A DNA stretch of 64,000 bases from Massilia sp. YIM B02763. GTDB taxonomy: Bacteria > Pseudomonadota > Gammaproteobacteria > Burkholderiales > Burkholderiaceae_D. Shown here one piece after another: positions 10,700 through 17,631 of this stretch. The notes under the pieces were generated by a model. The model was not told the DNA's origin. It made no database searches and saw nothing but the letters and a program-made list of their open reading frames with translations. The stretch is from positions 26,703 to 90,702 of the forward strand of contig NZ_JASNRD010000018.1 of NCBI RefSeq assembly GCF_030412015.1, read 5' to 3'. Both the position numbers and the translations under genes were made by a program. Within the stretch, counting starts at the first letter, position 1. Every line of letters starts with the position of its first letter.

Positions 10700-10715
10700 C
10701 CTACCAACTAGTAGG
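10700..10715. promoter_or_regulatory. Second TetR operator, upstream of the membrane-protein gene
   Basis: CCTACC-aa-CTAGTAGG, with CCTAC/GTAGG arms and a 6-nt centre, matches the core of the 10019-10040 palindrome. It lies 24 nt before the start codon of the membrane protein, a position suited to blocking transcription. Confidence 0.75.
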
Positions 10716-10738
10716 TAGCAAACTCGAAAGGAACCATC

Positions 10739-11311
10739 ATGCAAGCACACGACAGCACCGGCCAGGAACGCTGGCTGACCCGCTACTATTTCACCCGCGC
10801 CGCGTTTTCCTTCGCCTGGGTCGCCGCGGCCCTCACGGCGGGACGGCAATCCTGGCTCGCCGCCGCGGCCCTGCTGGTCGCCTATCCCGTCTGGGATGCG
10901 CTGGCCAACTACGTCGACGGGGCCAAAAGCGGCGGCCTGGGCCGCAACAAGACGCAGGCCGTCAACGTCGCGGTGAGCCTGGCGACGGCCATTGCCGTGG
11001 CGTTCTCGCTGGCGAGCATGAACCTGGTGCTGGGCGTGTTCGGCGCCTGGGCGATCCTGTCCGGCCTGCTGCAGCTGGGCACGGCGCTGCGGCGCTGGAA
11101 GACCCACGGCGCGCAGTGGGCGATGGTGCTGAGCGGCGCCCAGTCGGCGCTGGCGGGCGGCTTCTTCATTGCCCAGGCGCGGATGCCGGCGGTGCCGTCG
11201 ATCGCCAACGTGGCCGGCTATGCGGGCGTCGGCGCCGCCTATTTCCTCGTGTCGGCGGTGTGGCTGACCGTCACCGTGGCGCGTAGAAAGGTGGCGCTCA
11301 CTCGCCCTTGA
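10739..11311 (+). CDS. Small multi-pass membrane protein, DUF308-like
   Basis: 190 residues, mostly hydrophobic, with five or six likely transmembrane segments (for example FSFAWVAAALTAG, WLAAAALLVAYPVW, NVAVSLATAIAVAFSLASM, FGAWAILSGLLQLGT, YAGVGAAYFLVSAVWLTVTV). The pattern of paired short helices resembles the DUF308/HdeD type; the assignment is by appearance only. AAAGGA precedes the ATG. The TetR-type operator immediately upstream suggests its expression is released by the regulator's ligand, so it may be a stress-inducible membrane protein. Its last 14 bp overlap the convergent rsmI gene. Confidence 0.75.
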   Translation: MQAHDSTGQERWLTRYYFTRAAFSFAWVAAALTAGRQSWLAAAALLVAYPVWDALANYVDGAKSGGLGRNKTQAVNVAVSLATAIAVAFSLASMNLVLGVFGAWAILSGLLQLGTALRRWKTHGAQWAMVLSGAQSALAGGFFIAQARMPAVPSIANVAGYAGVGAAYFLVSAVWLTVTVARRKVALTRP

Positions 11312-12215
11312 TCTGCAGGGCGCGCTCGTACAGCGCGTTCTTCTTCTTCCCCGTGATCTGCGCGGCCAGGCTGGCCGCCTGCTTCACCGAGCACTCCGCC
11401 AGCAGGATGTTCAGGATGCGCTCCGCCTCGGCATCGCCTTCCTCGCCGGCCTGGGGCGCGCCCTCGACCAGCACGACGAATTCGCCCCGTTCGCGGTTGG
11501 CGTCGGCCTTCACCCAGGCCAGCGCCTCGCCCAGCGGGCAGCGGTGGATTTCCTCGAACAGCTTGGTCAGCTCGCGCGCGAACACGACTTGCCGCGTGGG
11601 CTCGAACACGGCCGCCAGGGCCTCGACGCAATCGACGATGCGATGCGGTGCCTCATAGATGACGAGGGTCGCCGCCATCGGCTTGAGCGCCGCCAGTTCC
11701 GCTTCGCGCTGCTTCGTCTTGGCCGGCAGGAATCCGACAAAATGGAAGCGGTCGTTGACCAGGCCGCTGGCCGACAACGCCGTCACCGCCGCCGACGCGC
11801 CCGGCAGCGGCACCACGTTCAGGCCGGCGGCGCGCACGGCGTCGACGATGCGCGCGCCCGGATCGGACACGGCCGGCGTACCGGCGTCGGACACCAACGC
11901 CACCCGTTCGCCCGCCTGCAGGCGCTGCACCAGTTTTTCCGCCGCCTCGCGCTCGTTGTGCTGGTGCGCGGCCACCATGTGCTTGTTCAGGCCGAAACGG
12001 GCCAGCAGCGCCCCGGTCTTGCGCGTATCCTCGCAGGCCACGACGTCGGCCAGCGCCAGCAGGTGCAGGGCGCGCAGCGTGATGTCGGTGACGTTGCCGA
12101 TCGGCGTTGCCACTACATAAAGTGTGCCAGTAGGATAAGATTGCTGGGCGGCCTCGCCCAGCACGGGCAGTTGGACGATCTGGGTGGTCTGCTGACTGTT
12201 CTCTTTAACTGTCAT
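11298..12215 (-). CDS. rsmI: 16S rRNA (cytidine1402-2'-O)-methyltransferase RsmI
   Basis: SAM-dependent methyltransferase for the 2'-OH of C1402 in 16S rRNA. The 305 residues hold the tetrapyrrole-methylase-like fold: GTLYVVATPIGNVTDITLRA at the N-terminus, CEDTRKTG, VSDAGTPAVSDPG and PLPGASA are the RsmI signatures. The start is the ATG at 12215; the frame stays open further upstream but overlaps the divergent lpoA gene. The divergent pair rsmI/lpoA followed by yraN and diaA is the conserved proteobacterial arrangement. Only 10 nt separate the two start codons, so promoters must lie inside the opposing genes. Confidence 0.95.
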   Translation of the reverse strand: MTVKENSQQTTQIVQLPVLGEAAQQSYPTGTLYVVATPIGNVTDITLRALHLLALADVVACEDTRKTGALLARFGLNKHMVAAHQHNEREAAEKLVQRLQAGERVALVSDAGTPAVSDPGARIVDAVRAAGLNVVPLPGASAAVTALSASGLVNDRFHFVGFLPAKTKQREAELAALKPMAATLVIYEAPHRIVDCVEALAAVFEPTRQVVFARELTKLFEEIHRCPLGEALAWVKADANRERGEFVVLVEGAPQAGEEGDAEAERILNILLAECSVKQAASLAAQITGKKKNALYERALQIKGE

Positions 12216-12225
12216 GGTGGGATAG

Positions 12226-13635
12226 ATGCAAATAAAAACTTTCAAGGCACGGGCCGTCGGCATGGCGTCGGTACTCATGCCGCTGTTGTTCGTCGCCGGT
12301 TGCAGCTCGATCTGCGTCGACCCCGACCCGCGAGTGTGCCCCACGGGCAGCACAAACACAAGCTTGACGCCCGTCGTGGAGGAGCGCTCGGCCCGGCCGC
12401 TGGCGGCGCCCGTCCGGGCCGCCCCGGCCCCGGCCACCCCGCAGCCGGATCCGTCCGACGCCGTGCAGACGGCGCCGATCCAGCTGTTCGACGGTCCGGC
12501 GGCCGATGCGGGCGCGGGCGCGGCACGCGCCGGCGCGGCTCCCCTGGCGGCCAATGCCGGCCCGGTCGGCGCCGGCGTGCGCATCGCCCTGCTGCTGCCG
12601 ATGAACTCGGCCAGCCTGGGCGGCGCCGCCGAAGCGGTGCGCGCCGGCTTCATGGCCGGCTTCCAGCGCGACGGCAGCGGCGTGCAGGTCGAGCTGGTGC
12701 CGACCGGCGACGCGCCGGACGAAACGCTGGCCGCCTATGCGCGCGCGGCCGCCAGCCACGACCTCGTCGTCGGCCCGCTGGCCCGTCCCGCGGTGAGCGC
12801 GCTGGCGTCCGGCGGCGCCGTCGCCAAGCCGACCATCGCCCTGAACCATCCGGAACAGCGCGGCGTGCTGCCGCGCGGGATGCTGGTGGCCGGCCTCTCG
12901 ATCGAGGACGAGGCGGCCCAGGTGGCGGAATGGGCGGCGCGCGAGCGGCCCCAGGGACGCGTTCTGATCCTGACCGGCAGCGCGGCCTGGGCGTTGCGCG
13001 CGGCGGGCGCCTTCGAGGCGCGCTGGAGCGCGCTCGGCCGCACCGGCCAGCGCTTCGACCTGCCGTCCAGCGGCGGCCGGGTGGAACTGTCCGCCATCGA
13101 TACGCTCAAGACCCGCATCGGCATCGATCCGCCCGACCTCGTGTTCGCCGCGCTCGACGTGGCCGAACTGCGCCAGGTCGTCGCCCAGACCGGCCAGGTC
13201 TGCGCCGTGATCGCCTGCTACGGCGGCTCGTCCGTCAATCCGGGCCGCGCGCCCGGCGCGGGCGTGGCCGAGCTGAACGGCCTGCGCCTCGTCGACGTGC
13301 CCTGGCTGGTGCGGCGCGACGCCAGCGCCGTGATGGTCTATCCGCGTCCCGACGACAACGCCCAGCCGCTGTACATGAGCCGCCTGTACGCGCTCGGCAT
13401 CGATGCCTTCCGCGTGGCGCGCGACGTCGCGCTGCAGCCGGGTACGCCGCTCGCGATCGATGGCGTGACCGGACAATTGTCCACCGGCGGCGATGCCGCC
13501 TTCCCCAGGCTGCAGCGGCGCGAAGCCGAAGCCATCTACCAGAACGGCGACTTCCAACCGGCGCCCCCGCCGGTCGATCCGGCGGCCACGATGCCGGTGA
13601 ACCCGCCGGCCGCACCGGCCAGAACGGGCGGCTGA
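12226..13635 (+). CDS. lpoA: Penicillin-binding protein activator, LpoA-type lipoprotein
   Basis: 469 residues with a lipoprotein signal ending LLFVAGC (lipidated C26), a disordered Pro/Ala linker to about residue 110, then a periplasmic-binding-protein-like domain (ALLLPMNSASLGGAAEAV, VVGPLARPAVSAL, LYALGIDAFRVA) as in the LppC/LpoA C-terminal region. It is shorter than enterobacterial LpoA because the N-terminal TPR-like domain is missing, as is usual in betaproteobacteria. In E. coli LpoA stimulates PBP1a from the outer membrane; here the role is inferred from fold and synteny. It overlaps neither neighbour; yraN starts 2 nt after its stop. Confidence 0.9.
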   Translation: MQIKTFKARAVGMASVLMPLLFVAGCSSICVDPDPRVCPTGSTNTSLTPVVEERSARPLAAPVRAAPAPATPQPDPSDAVQTAPIQLFDGPAADAGAGAARAGAAPLAANAGPVGAGVRIALLLPMNSASLGGAAEAVRAGFMAGFQRDGSGVQVELVPTGDAPDETLAAYARAAASHDLVVGPLARPAVSALASGGAVAKPTIALNHPEQRGVLPRGMLVAGLSIEDEAAQVAEWAARERPQGRVLILTGSAAWALRAAGAFEARWSALGRTGQRFDLPSSGGRVELSAIDTLKTRIGIDPPDLVFAALDVAELRQVVAQTGQVCAVIACYGGSSVNPGRAPGAGVAELNGLRLVDVPWLVRRDASAVMVYPRPDDNAQPLYMSRLYALGIDAFRVARDVALQPGTPLAIDGVTGQLSTGGDAAFPRLQRREAEAIYQNGDFQPAPPPVDPAATMPVNPPAAPARTGG

Positions 13636-13636
13636 C

Positions 13637-13996
13637 ATGTGGCCGACCCGCCTGTCGCAGAAGCAGGAACAGGGTCGGAAATGGGAAGAAGCGGCCATGG
13701 CGTATCTTCGGCGCCACGGTCTTGTCTTGATCGAAGCGAATTTCCGGTGCAAGCTGGGCGAGATCGACTTGATCGTGCGCGACGGCGCTACCCTCGTCTT
13801 CGTCGAAGTGCGCCAGCGCGCCGCCGGCGCCCCGGTCGATGCCGCCACCAGTATCGGTCCGGCGAAGATCCGCCGCATCGTGCGCGCCGCCCAGTACTAC
13901 CTGCAGCGCTTCCGCCAGATGCCGCCTTGCCGCATCGATGTCATCGCCATTAACGGAAACGATATTCAATGGTTAAGAAACGCCATTGAAGTGTAA
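13637..13996 (+). CDS. YraN family (UPF0102) endonuclease-like protein
   Basis: 119 residues with the restriction-endonuclease-like core: EAAMAYLRRHGL, NFRCKLGEIDLIVRDG and FVEVRQR supply the Glu/Asp/Glu-x-Lys-like acidic cluster typical of UPF0102. It lies immediately downstream of lpoA, as in many proteobacteria, with no real gap, so it is surely in the same transcript. The cellular role of YraN is not well defined; a link to recombination or DNA repair is only suggested by the fold. Confidence 0.9.
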   Translation: MWPTRLSQKQEQGRKWEEAAMAYLRRHGLVLIEANFRCKLGEIDLIVRDGATLVFVEVRQRAAGAPVDAATSIGPAKIRRIVRAAQYYLQRFRQMPPCRIDVIAINGNDIQWLRNAIEV

Positions 13997-14038
13997 GCAT
14001 TTTTTTCCCCAGTTGCTCGTTGGCCATGGGCACTGCAC

Positions 14039-14044
14039 TATAAT
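14039..14044 (+). promoter_or_regulatory. Perfect -10 box close to the diaA/gmhA start
   Basis: TATAAT ends 8 nt before the ATG at 14053, with no good -35 at 16-18 nt spacing and no clear Shine-Dalgarno between box and start. If it is used, the transcript would begin within a few bases of the start codon and be nearly leaderless. Confidence 0.4.
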
Positions 14045-14052
14045 CTTCGACC

Positions 14053-14649
14053 ATGAATACTCAACGCATCCTCGCCCACTTCCAGGAAAGCGCCGAACTG
14101 AAACTGAAGGCCGCCCCGATCCTGGCACAACCGATTTCCAACGCCATCGAACTGATGTTCAATGCGCTTTCCAACGGCAACAAGATCCTCGCCTGCGGCA
14201 ATGGCGGCTCGGCCGGCGATTCGCAGCACTTCGCCGCCGAACTCGTCGGCCGCTTCGAGCGCGAGCGCTTTCCGCTGCCGGCGATCGCGCTGACCACCGA
14301 CACGTCGATCATCACGGCCGTCGGCAACGACTACAGCTTCAACGAGATCTTCAGCAAGCAGGTGCAGGCGTTCGGCCAGGCCGGCGACATCCTGCTGGCG
14401 ATCTCGACCTCCGGCAATTCCGGCAACGTCGTCGCGGCCGTCGAAGCGGCGCTCGAGCGCGAGATGCGCGTCGTGGCGCTGACCGGCAAGGATGGCGGCA
14501 AGCTGGGCCAGATGCTGACCGACGCCGACGTGCACATCAACGTGCCGCATTCGCGCACCGCACGCATCCAGGAAGTGCACCTGGTGGTGATCCATAGTAT
14601 CTGCGACGGCCTCGACGTCGCCCTGTTCGGAGAAGAAGATGCAAATTAA
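14053..14649 (+). CDS. diaA: SIS-domain protein, DiaA / phosphoheptose isomerase type
   Basis: 198 residues forming one SIS domain: CGNGGSAGDSQHFAAELVGRF, ALTTDTSIITAVGNDYSFNEIF, ISTSGNSGNVVAAVEAA and ARIQEVHLVVIHSICDGLD. Position after yraN and before a BON lipoprotein matches diaA, whose product binds DnaA and promotes timely initiation. However, the isomerase residues of GmhA (the Glu in AAEL and the His in VVIH) are kept, so sedoheptulose-7-phosphate isomerase activity is possible and the protein may serve both roles. The stop codon overlaps the next start by 11 nt. Confidence 0.88.
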   Translation: MNTQRILAHFQESAELKLKAAPILAQPISNAIELMFNALSNGNKILACGNGGSAGDSQHFAAELVGRFERERFPLPAIALTTDTSIITAVGNDYSFNEIFSKQVQAFGQAGDILLAISTSGNSGNVVAAVEAALEREMRVVALTGKDGGKLGQMLTDADVHINVPHSRTARIQEVHLVVIHSICDGLDVALFGEEDAN

Positions 14650-15292
14650 CGCCGCCGCCCTGCTGCGCCCTCTGTCCAAGGCCGTGCTGTGCGCGGCCCT
14701 GCTGGCTTCCCTGCAAGGCTGCGTCGCGGTCGTGGCCGGCGCTGCCGTCGGCGGCGCCGTCGCGACGGCCGACCGCCGCACGCTGGGCGCCCAGACCGAG
14801 GACAAGGCGATCGCGGTGAAGGCCGAAACGAGCCTGGGCGAGATCACCGGCGACCTCGGCCACGTCAACGTCAACAGCTACAACCGCAAGGTCCTGCTGA
14901 CCGGCGAGGTCCGCGACGAGGCGATGAAGCGCGCCGTCGAGAACCACGTGCGCGGCGTGTCCAACGTCGAGTCCGTCATCAACGAACTGGAGATCGCCGG
15001 CCCGGCCAGCTATACCTCGCGCTCGAACGATGCGCTGATCACCAGCAAGGTCAAGCTCAGCCTGGCGGACAAGAAGACCATCTCGGCGACCTCGTTCAAG
15101 GTCGTCACCGAGCGCGGCAATGTCTACCTGATGGGCCTGGTCACTCAGCGCGAAGGCAATATCGCCGCCGACGTCGCCAAGGGCGTGTCCGGCGTCATGC
15201 GCGTGGTCAAGATCTTCGAGTACATCAGCGAAGAAGACCTGCGCTCGATGCAGCCGCAACAGGCGCAATCCCAGCCGCGCGGCAATTCCTGA
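14639..15292 (+). CDS. dolP: BON-domain outer-membrane lipoprotein, DolP (YraP) type
   Basis: 217 residues: signal peptide with lipobox SLQGC (C28), then two BON domains (about residues 58-125 and 135-205; KVLLTGEVRDEAMKRAVENH and GNVYLMGLVTQREGN are the core strands). In E. coli DolP binds anionic phospholipid at the division site and supports outer-membrane integrity and BamA function. Here the role is inferred from domain layout and the conserved yraN-diaA-dolP order. The start overlaps the end of diaA and is reached by coupling. A structured hairpin element begins 15 nt after the stop. Confidence 0.92.
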   Translation: MQINAAALLRPLSKAVLCAALLASLQGCVAVVAGAAVGGAVATADRRTLGAQTEDKAIAVKAETSLGEITGDLGHVNVNSYNRKVLLTGEVRDEAMKRAVENHVRGVSNVESVINELEIAGPASYTSRSNDALITSKVKLSLADKKTISATSFKVVTERGNVYLMGLVTQREGNIAADVAKGVSGVMRVVKIFEYISEEDLRSMQPQQAQSQPRGNS

Positions 15293-15306
15293 AGCGGCGG
15301 CCTTCG

Positions 15307-15407
15307 GAGGCTGTCGCGAAAGGTGCAGGGCAAGGCGCGGCGCCGAAGACAGTGCTAGTGCACGGCGAGGCGCCGCAACGCCGCCATGCGCCTTTCGCGA
15401 CAGCCTC
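15307..15407 (+). repeat. Structured hairpin element, copy A
   Basis: Perfect 17-bp outer arms (15307-15323 and 15391-15407) enclose a core of AGGGCAAGGCGCG, gcgc, CGAAGACA, GTGC-tagt-GCAC, GGCGAG, gcgc and GCAACGCCGCCAT. Copy B at 16010-16110 keeps the unpaired-looking blocks, while the paired blocks change in a complementary way (see findings). Both copies start 15 nt after a stop codon and lack a T-run, so they are not ordinary terminators. Confidence 0.85.
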
Positions 15408-15432
15408 TTCAGCAGGGAATGGGCGACGGGCC

Positions 15433-15438
15433 TATAAT
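15433..15438 (+). promoter_or_regulatory. -10 box for the TlpA-type gene
   Basis: TATAAT lies 32 nt before the ATG at 15471 and just after hairpin element A. No convincing -35 sits at standard spacing; TTCAGC is 19 nt upstream. It implies the thioredoxin gene has its own promoter rather than relying on read-through from dolP. Confidence 0.45.
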
Positions 15439-15470
15439 GGCTCGTCGCCAACAGAGGATGTGTCGAGACC

Positions 15471-15995
15471 ATGACCGCAACTTCTTCCACTACCCGTTCC
15501 TGGGCCAAGCCCGCCTTCATCGGCGCGGCCGTGCTGGCCATCGCCGGCATCGGCTTCGCCACCTTCGGCAAGCAGCAGCAAGCCCCCGACGTCACCTTCA
15601 TCAGCATCGATGGCCAGAAGATCAGCTCGCAGGATTTGCGCGGCAAGGTCGTGATGGTCAATTTCTGGGCCACGTCCTGCACCACCTGCGTGAAGGAAAT
15701 GCCGCAGATGATCGAGACCTATAACAAGTTCAAGGGCCAGGGCCTGGAATTCGTCGCGGTGGCGATGAACTACGACCGCCCCGACTATGTGCTGAACTAC
15801 ACCCAGGCCAAGCAGCTGCCGTTCAAGGTGGCGCTCGATTCCGGCGGCGACCTGGCCAAGCAGTTCGGCGACGTCAACATGACCCCGACCACCTTCGTCA
15901 TCGACAAGGACGGCAAGATCCTCAAGCGCTACCTGGGCGAGCCGGATTTCGGACAACTGCATACCTTGCTGCAAAAGTCGCTGAGCACGACCTGA
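15471..15995 (+). CDS. TlpA/ResA-type membrane-anchored thiol-disulfide oxidoreductase
   Basis: 174 residues. An N-terminal signal anchor (about residues 14-32) is followed by a periplasmic thioredoxin fold of the AhpC/TSA-Redoxin type: VVMVNFWATSCTTC gives the redox pair C70/C73, and the cis-proline loop is NMTPTTFVIDKDGK. The CTTC active site differs from the CEPC/CPPC motifs of ResA/CcmG-type proteins, so a cytochrome-c-specific role is not assured. The gene is bracketed by the two hairpin elements. Electron donor (CcdA/DsbD type) and target are unknown. Confidence 0.9.
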   Translation: MTATSSTTRSWAKPAFIGAAVLAIAGIGFATFGKQQQAPDVTFISIDGQKISSQDLRGKVVMVNFWATSCTTCVKEMPQMIETYNKFKGQGLEFVAVAMNYDRPDYVLNYTQAKQLPFKVALDSGGDLAKQFGDVNMTPTTFVIDKDGKILKRYLGEPDFGQLHTLLQKSLSTT

Positions 15996-16009
15996 CGCAC
16001 ACCGTGTGC

Positions 16010-16110
16010 GAGCGCCTGAGAAAGCCTCCAGGGCAAGGCGCGTTGTCGAAGACAGTACGCGCGTACGGCGAGACAATGCAACGCCGCCATGGAGGCTTTG
16101 TCAGGCGCTC
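16010..16110 (+). repeat. Structured hairpin element, copy B
   Basis: Outer arms 16010-16029 and 16091-16110 pair at 19 of 20 positions but differ in sequence from those of copy A. The inner stems are TTGT/ACAA and GTAC/GTAC in place of GCGC/GCGC and GTGC/GCAC. AGGGCAAGGCGCG, CGAAGACA, GGCGAG and GCAACGCCGCCAT are identical to copy A. It begins 15 nt after the TlpA-type stop codon. Confidence 0.85.
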
Positions 16111-16216
16111 TGTCTTGCACACGCCTGACATCCCGCAAATCGGGCCAATGCCTTTGGCCCAAGCTTGACGCGCCTGCTGACGCTGTTCCACATTGCCCTG
16201 GCAAAGGAGATGGCGA

Positions 16217-16864
16217 ATGCGTACATGGATCCCGGCCCTGCGGCTGCCCTGCCTGCTGCTGCCCTGCCTGCTGACGGCGGGATGCACGAGCGTCGATACG
16301 CAGCTGCGCAACACCGTCGTGCTGCACTACCAGCACGTGGCCAATGTCCAGCGGATCGATTTTTCCACGCCCGTGATGCTGCCCGGGCGCGGCGCGCCGG
16401 CGCACTTCGTGCAGCCGCTCGAATCGCAGGGCTTCTGGGCCGTGTTCGTGGTGTGCAGCGTGGATGCGACGGGCGCCGGCATTCCCAGCTTTTACTTCGA
16501 CGCCGAGCGCCTGCGCGTGCAATACGGCGAGCAGCGCTACGGCCCGCTACGCCCCTACACGGTACGCCTGGACGACACGACCGACCTGAACACGCGCCGG
16601 GACACGCCGGTGCTGGCCGCGGCCATCGCCGCCGAGATCGGCGAAGGGCCGCAGAGCCAGATCTTCCGCCACGGCTTCCACCCGGACCTCGACATCCGCG
16701 TCGCCCTCTACGTTCCGCATGCCTTGCCGGACTATTCCGGCGATCGACTGCCGCTGCGCTACGAAGGCGGCCAGACCCTGGTGCTGGGCAACGACTATCC
16801 GCCGTCGAGCATTCCCATCGCCGGGCTGGGCGGGACCGGGATCGCCTCGCACTGCCTGCCGTGA
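16217..16864 (+). CDS. Hypothetical lipoprotein
   Basis: 215 residues starting at the ATG 8 nt after AAAGGAGA. The signal peptide ends LTAGC (C23), so the mature protein is lipidated. The rest is a soluble, beta-rich-looking domain without recognised motifs (VVLHYQHVANVQRIDFSTP, FVVCSVDATGAGIPSFYFD, RVALYVPHALPDYSG). It sits between the TlpA-type gene and mgtC-like gene with no obvious operon partner. I cannot assign a function; attachment to the outer membrane is the likeliest localisation since the residue after the Cys is Thr, not Asp. Confidence 0.78.
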   Translation: MRTWIPALRLPCLLLPCLLTAGCTSVDTQLRNTVVLHYQHVANVQRIDFSTPVMLPGRGAPAHFVQPLESQGFWAVFVVCSVDATGAGIPSFYFDAERLRVQYGEQRYGPLRPYTVRLDDTTDLNTRRDTPVLAAAIAAEIGEGPQSQIFRHGFHPDLDIRVALYVPHALPDYSGDRLPLRYEGGQTLVLGNDYPPSSIPIAGLGGTGIASHCLP

Positions 16865-16926
16865 CCCATCATGACACATGCACGCTTGCGCCCGGAGCAC
16901 AAAAGCGCGCGTGATACCATGGGCCG

Positions 16927-17631
16927 ATGAGCAACCTGCCCCAGCTGGAATTCATTGCACGCCTCGGCCTCGCGGCCCTGCTCGGCGGCGCGATCGGCTT
17001 CGAGCGCGAACGCCTGTCCTGGGCGGCCGGATTGCGCACGCACATGCTCGTGTCCGTCGGCGCCTGCCTGTTCATGATCGTCTCCGCCTACGGCTTCATG
17101 GAAGTCCTGGGCCACGAGCACATCTCGCTCGACCCCTCGCGCGTCGCGGCCCAGGTGGTCTCGGGCATCGGTTTCCTGGGCGCCGGCTCGATCCTGCTGC
17201 GCGGCGAAATCGTGCGCGGCCTGACGACGGCCGCCAGCCTGTGGACGGTGGCGGCGATCGGCCTGGCCGTCGGCGGGGGCCTGTACGTGGCGGCGGTCGC
17301 GGCCACGGTGATCATCCTGTTCATCCTGGCCGGCATCAAGCCGCTGGAACGCTGGTATTTCTCCACGCGCCAGCGCCGCGAACTGCTGATTTCCGCCGAG
17401 CGCGGCCGCGTGACGCTGCCCGTGCTGCAGCGCGAGCTGGGCCACGTGACGGGCCGCATCAGCACCTTCGTCGTCCAGCACAACGAGGAAGCGGCCGACA
17501 TCGACGACGTGCTGATCGCCTTTACGCGCATGTCGGCCCAGGAATTCAATGTGATGCTCGAGCGCCTGCAGCGCATCCCCGGCGTGCTCAAGCTGGACGT
17601 CAAGGGCCAGCCGGAACAGCGCGGCGCCTAG
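16927..17631 (+). CDS. MgtC/SapB family membrane protein
   Basis: 234 residues. The N-terminal 130 residues are the MgtC transmembrane domain with the family hallmarks GGAIGFERE, AAGLRTHMLVSVGACLFM, VVSGIGFLGAGSIL and GLTTAASLWTVAAIGLAVG. The C-terminal part (from about residue 145) resembles the soluble ACT-like domain seen in longer MgtC homologues. MgtC proteins are linked to growth under Mg2+ limitation and, in pathogens, to intramacrophage survival and inhibition of F-ATPase; the transport substrate is unsettled. The gene is convergent with, and slightly overlaps, the helicase gene. Confidence 0.92.
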   Translation: MSNLPQLEFIARLGLAALLGGAIGFERERLSWAAGLRTHMLVSVGACLFMIVSAYGFMEVLGHEHISLDPSRVAAQVVSGIGFLGAGSILLRGEIVRGLTTAASLWTVAAIGLAVGGGLYVAAVAATVIILFILAGIKPLERWYFSTRQRRELLISAERGRVTLPVLQRELGHVTGRISTFVVQHNEEAADIDDVLIAFTRMSAQEFNVMLERLQRIPGVLKLDVKGQPEQRGA

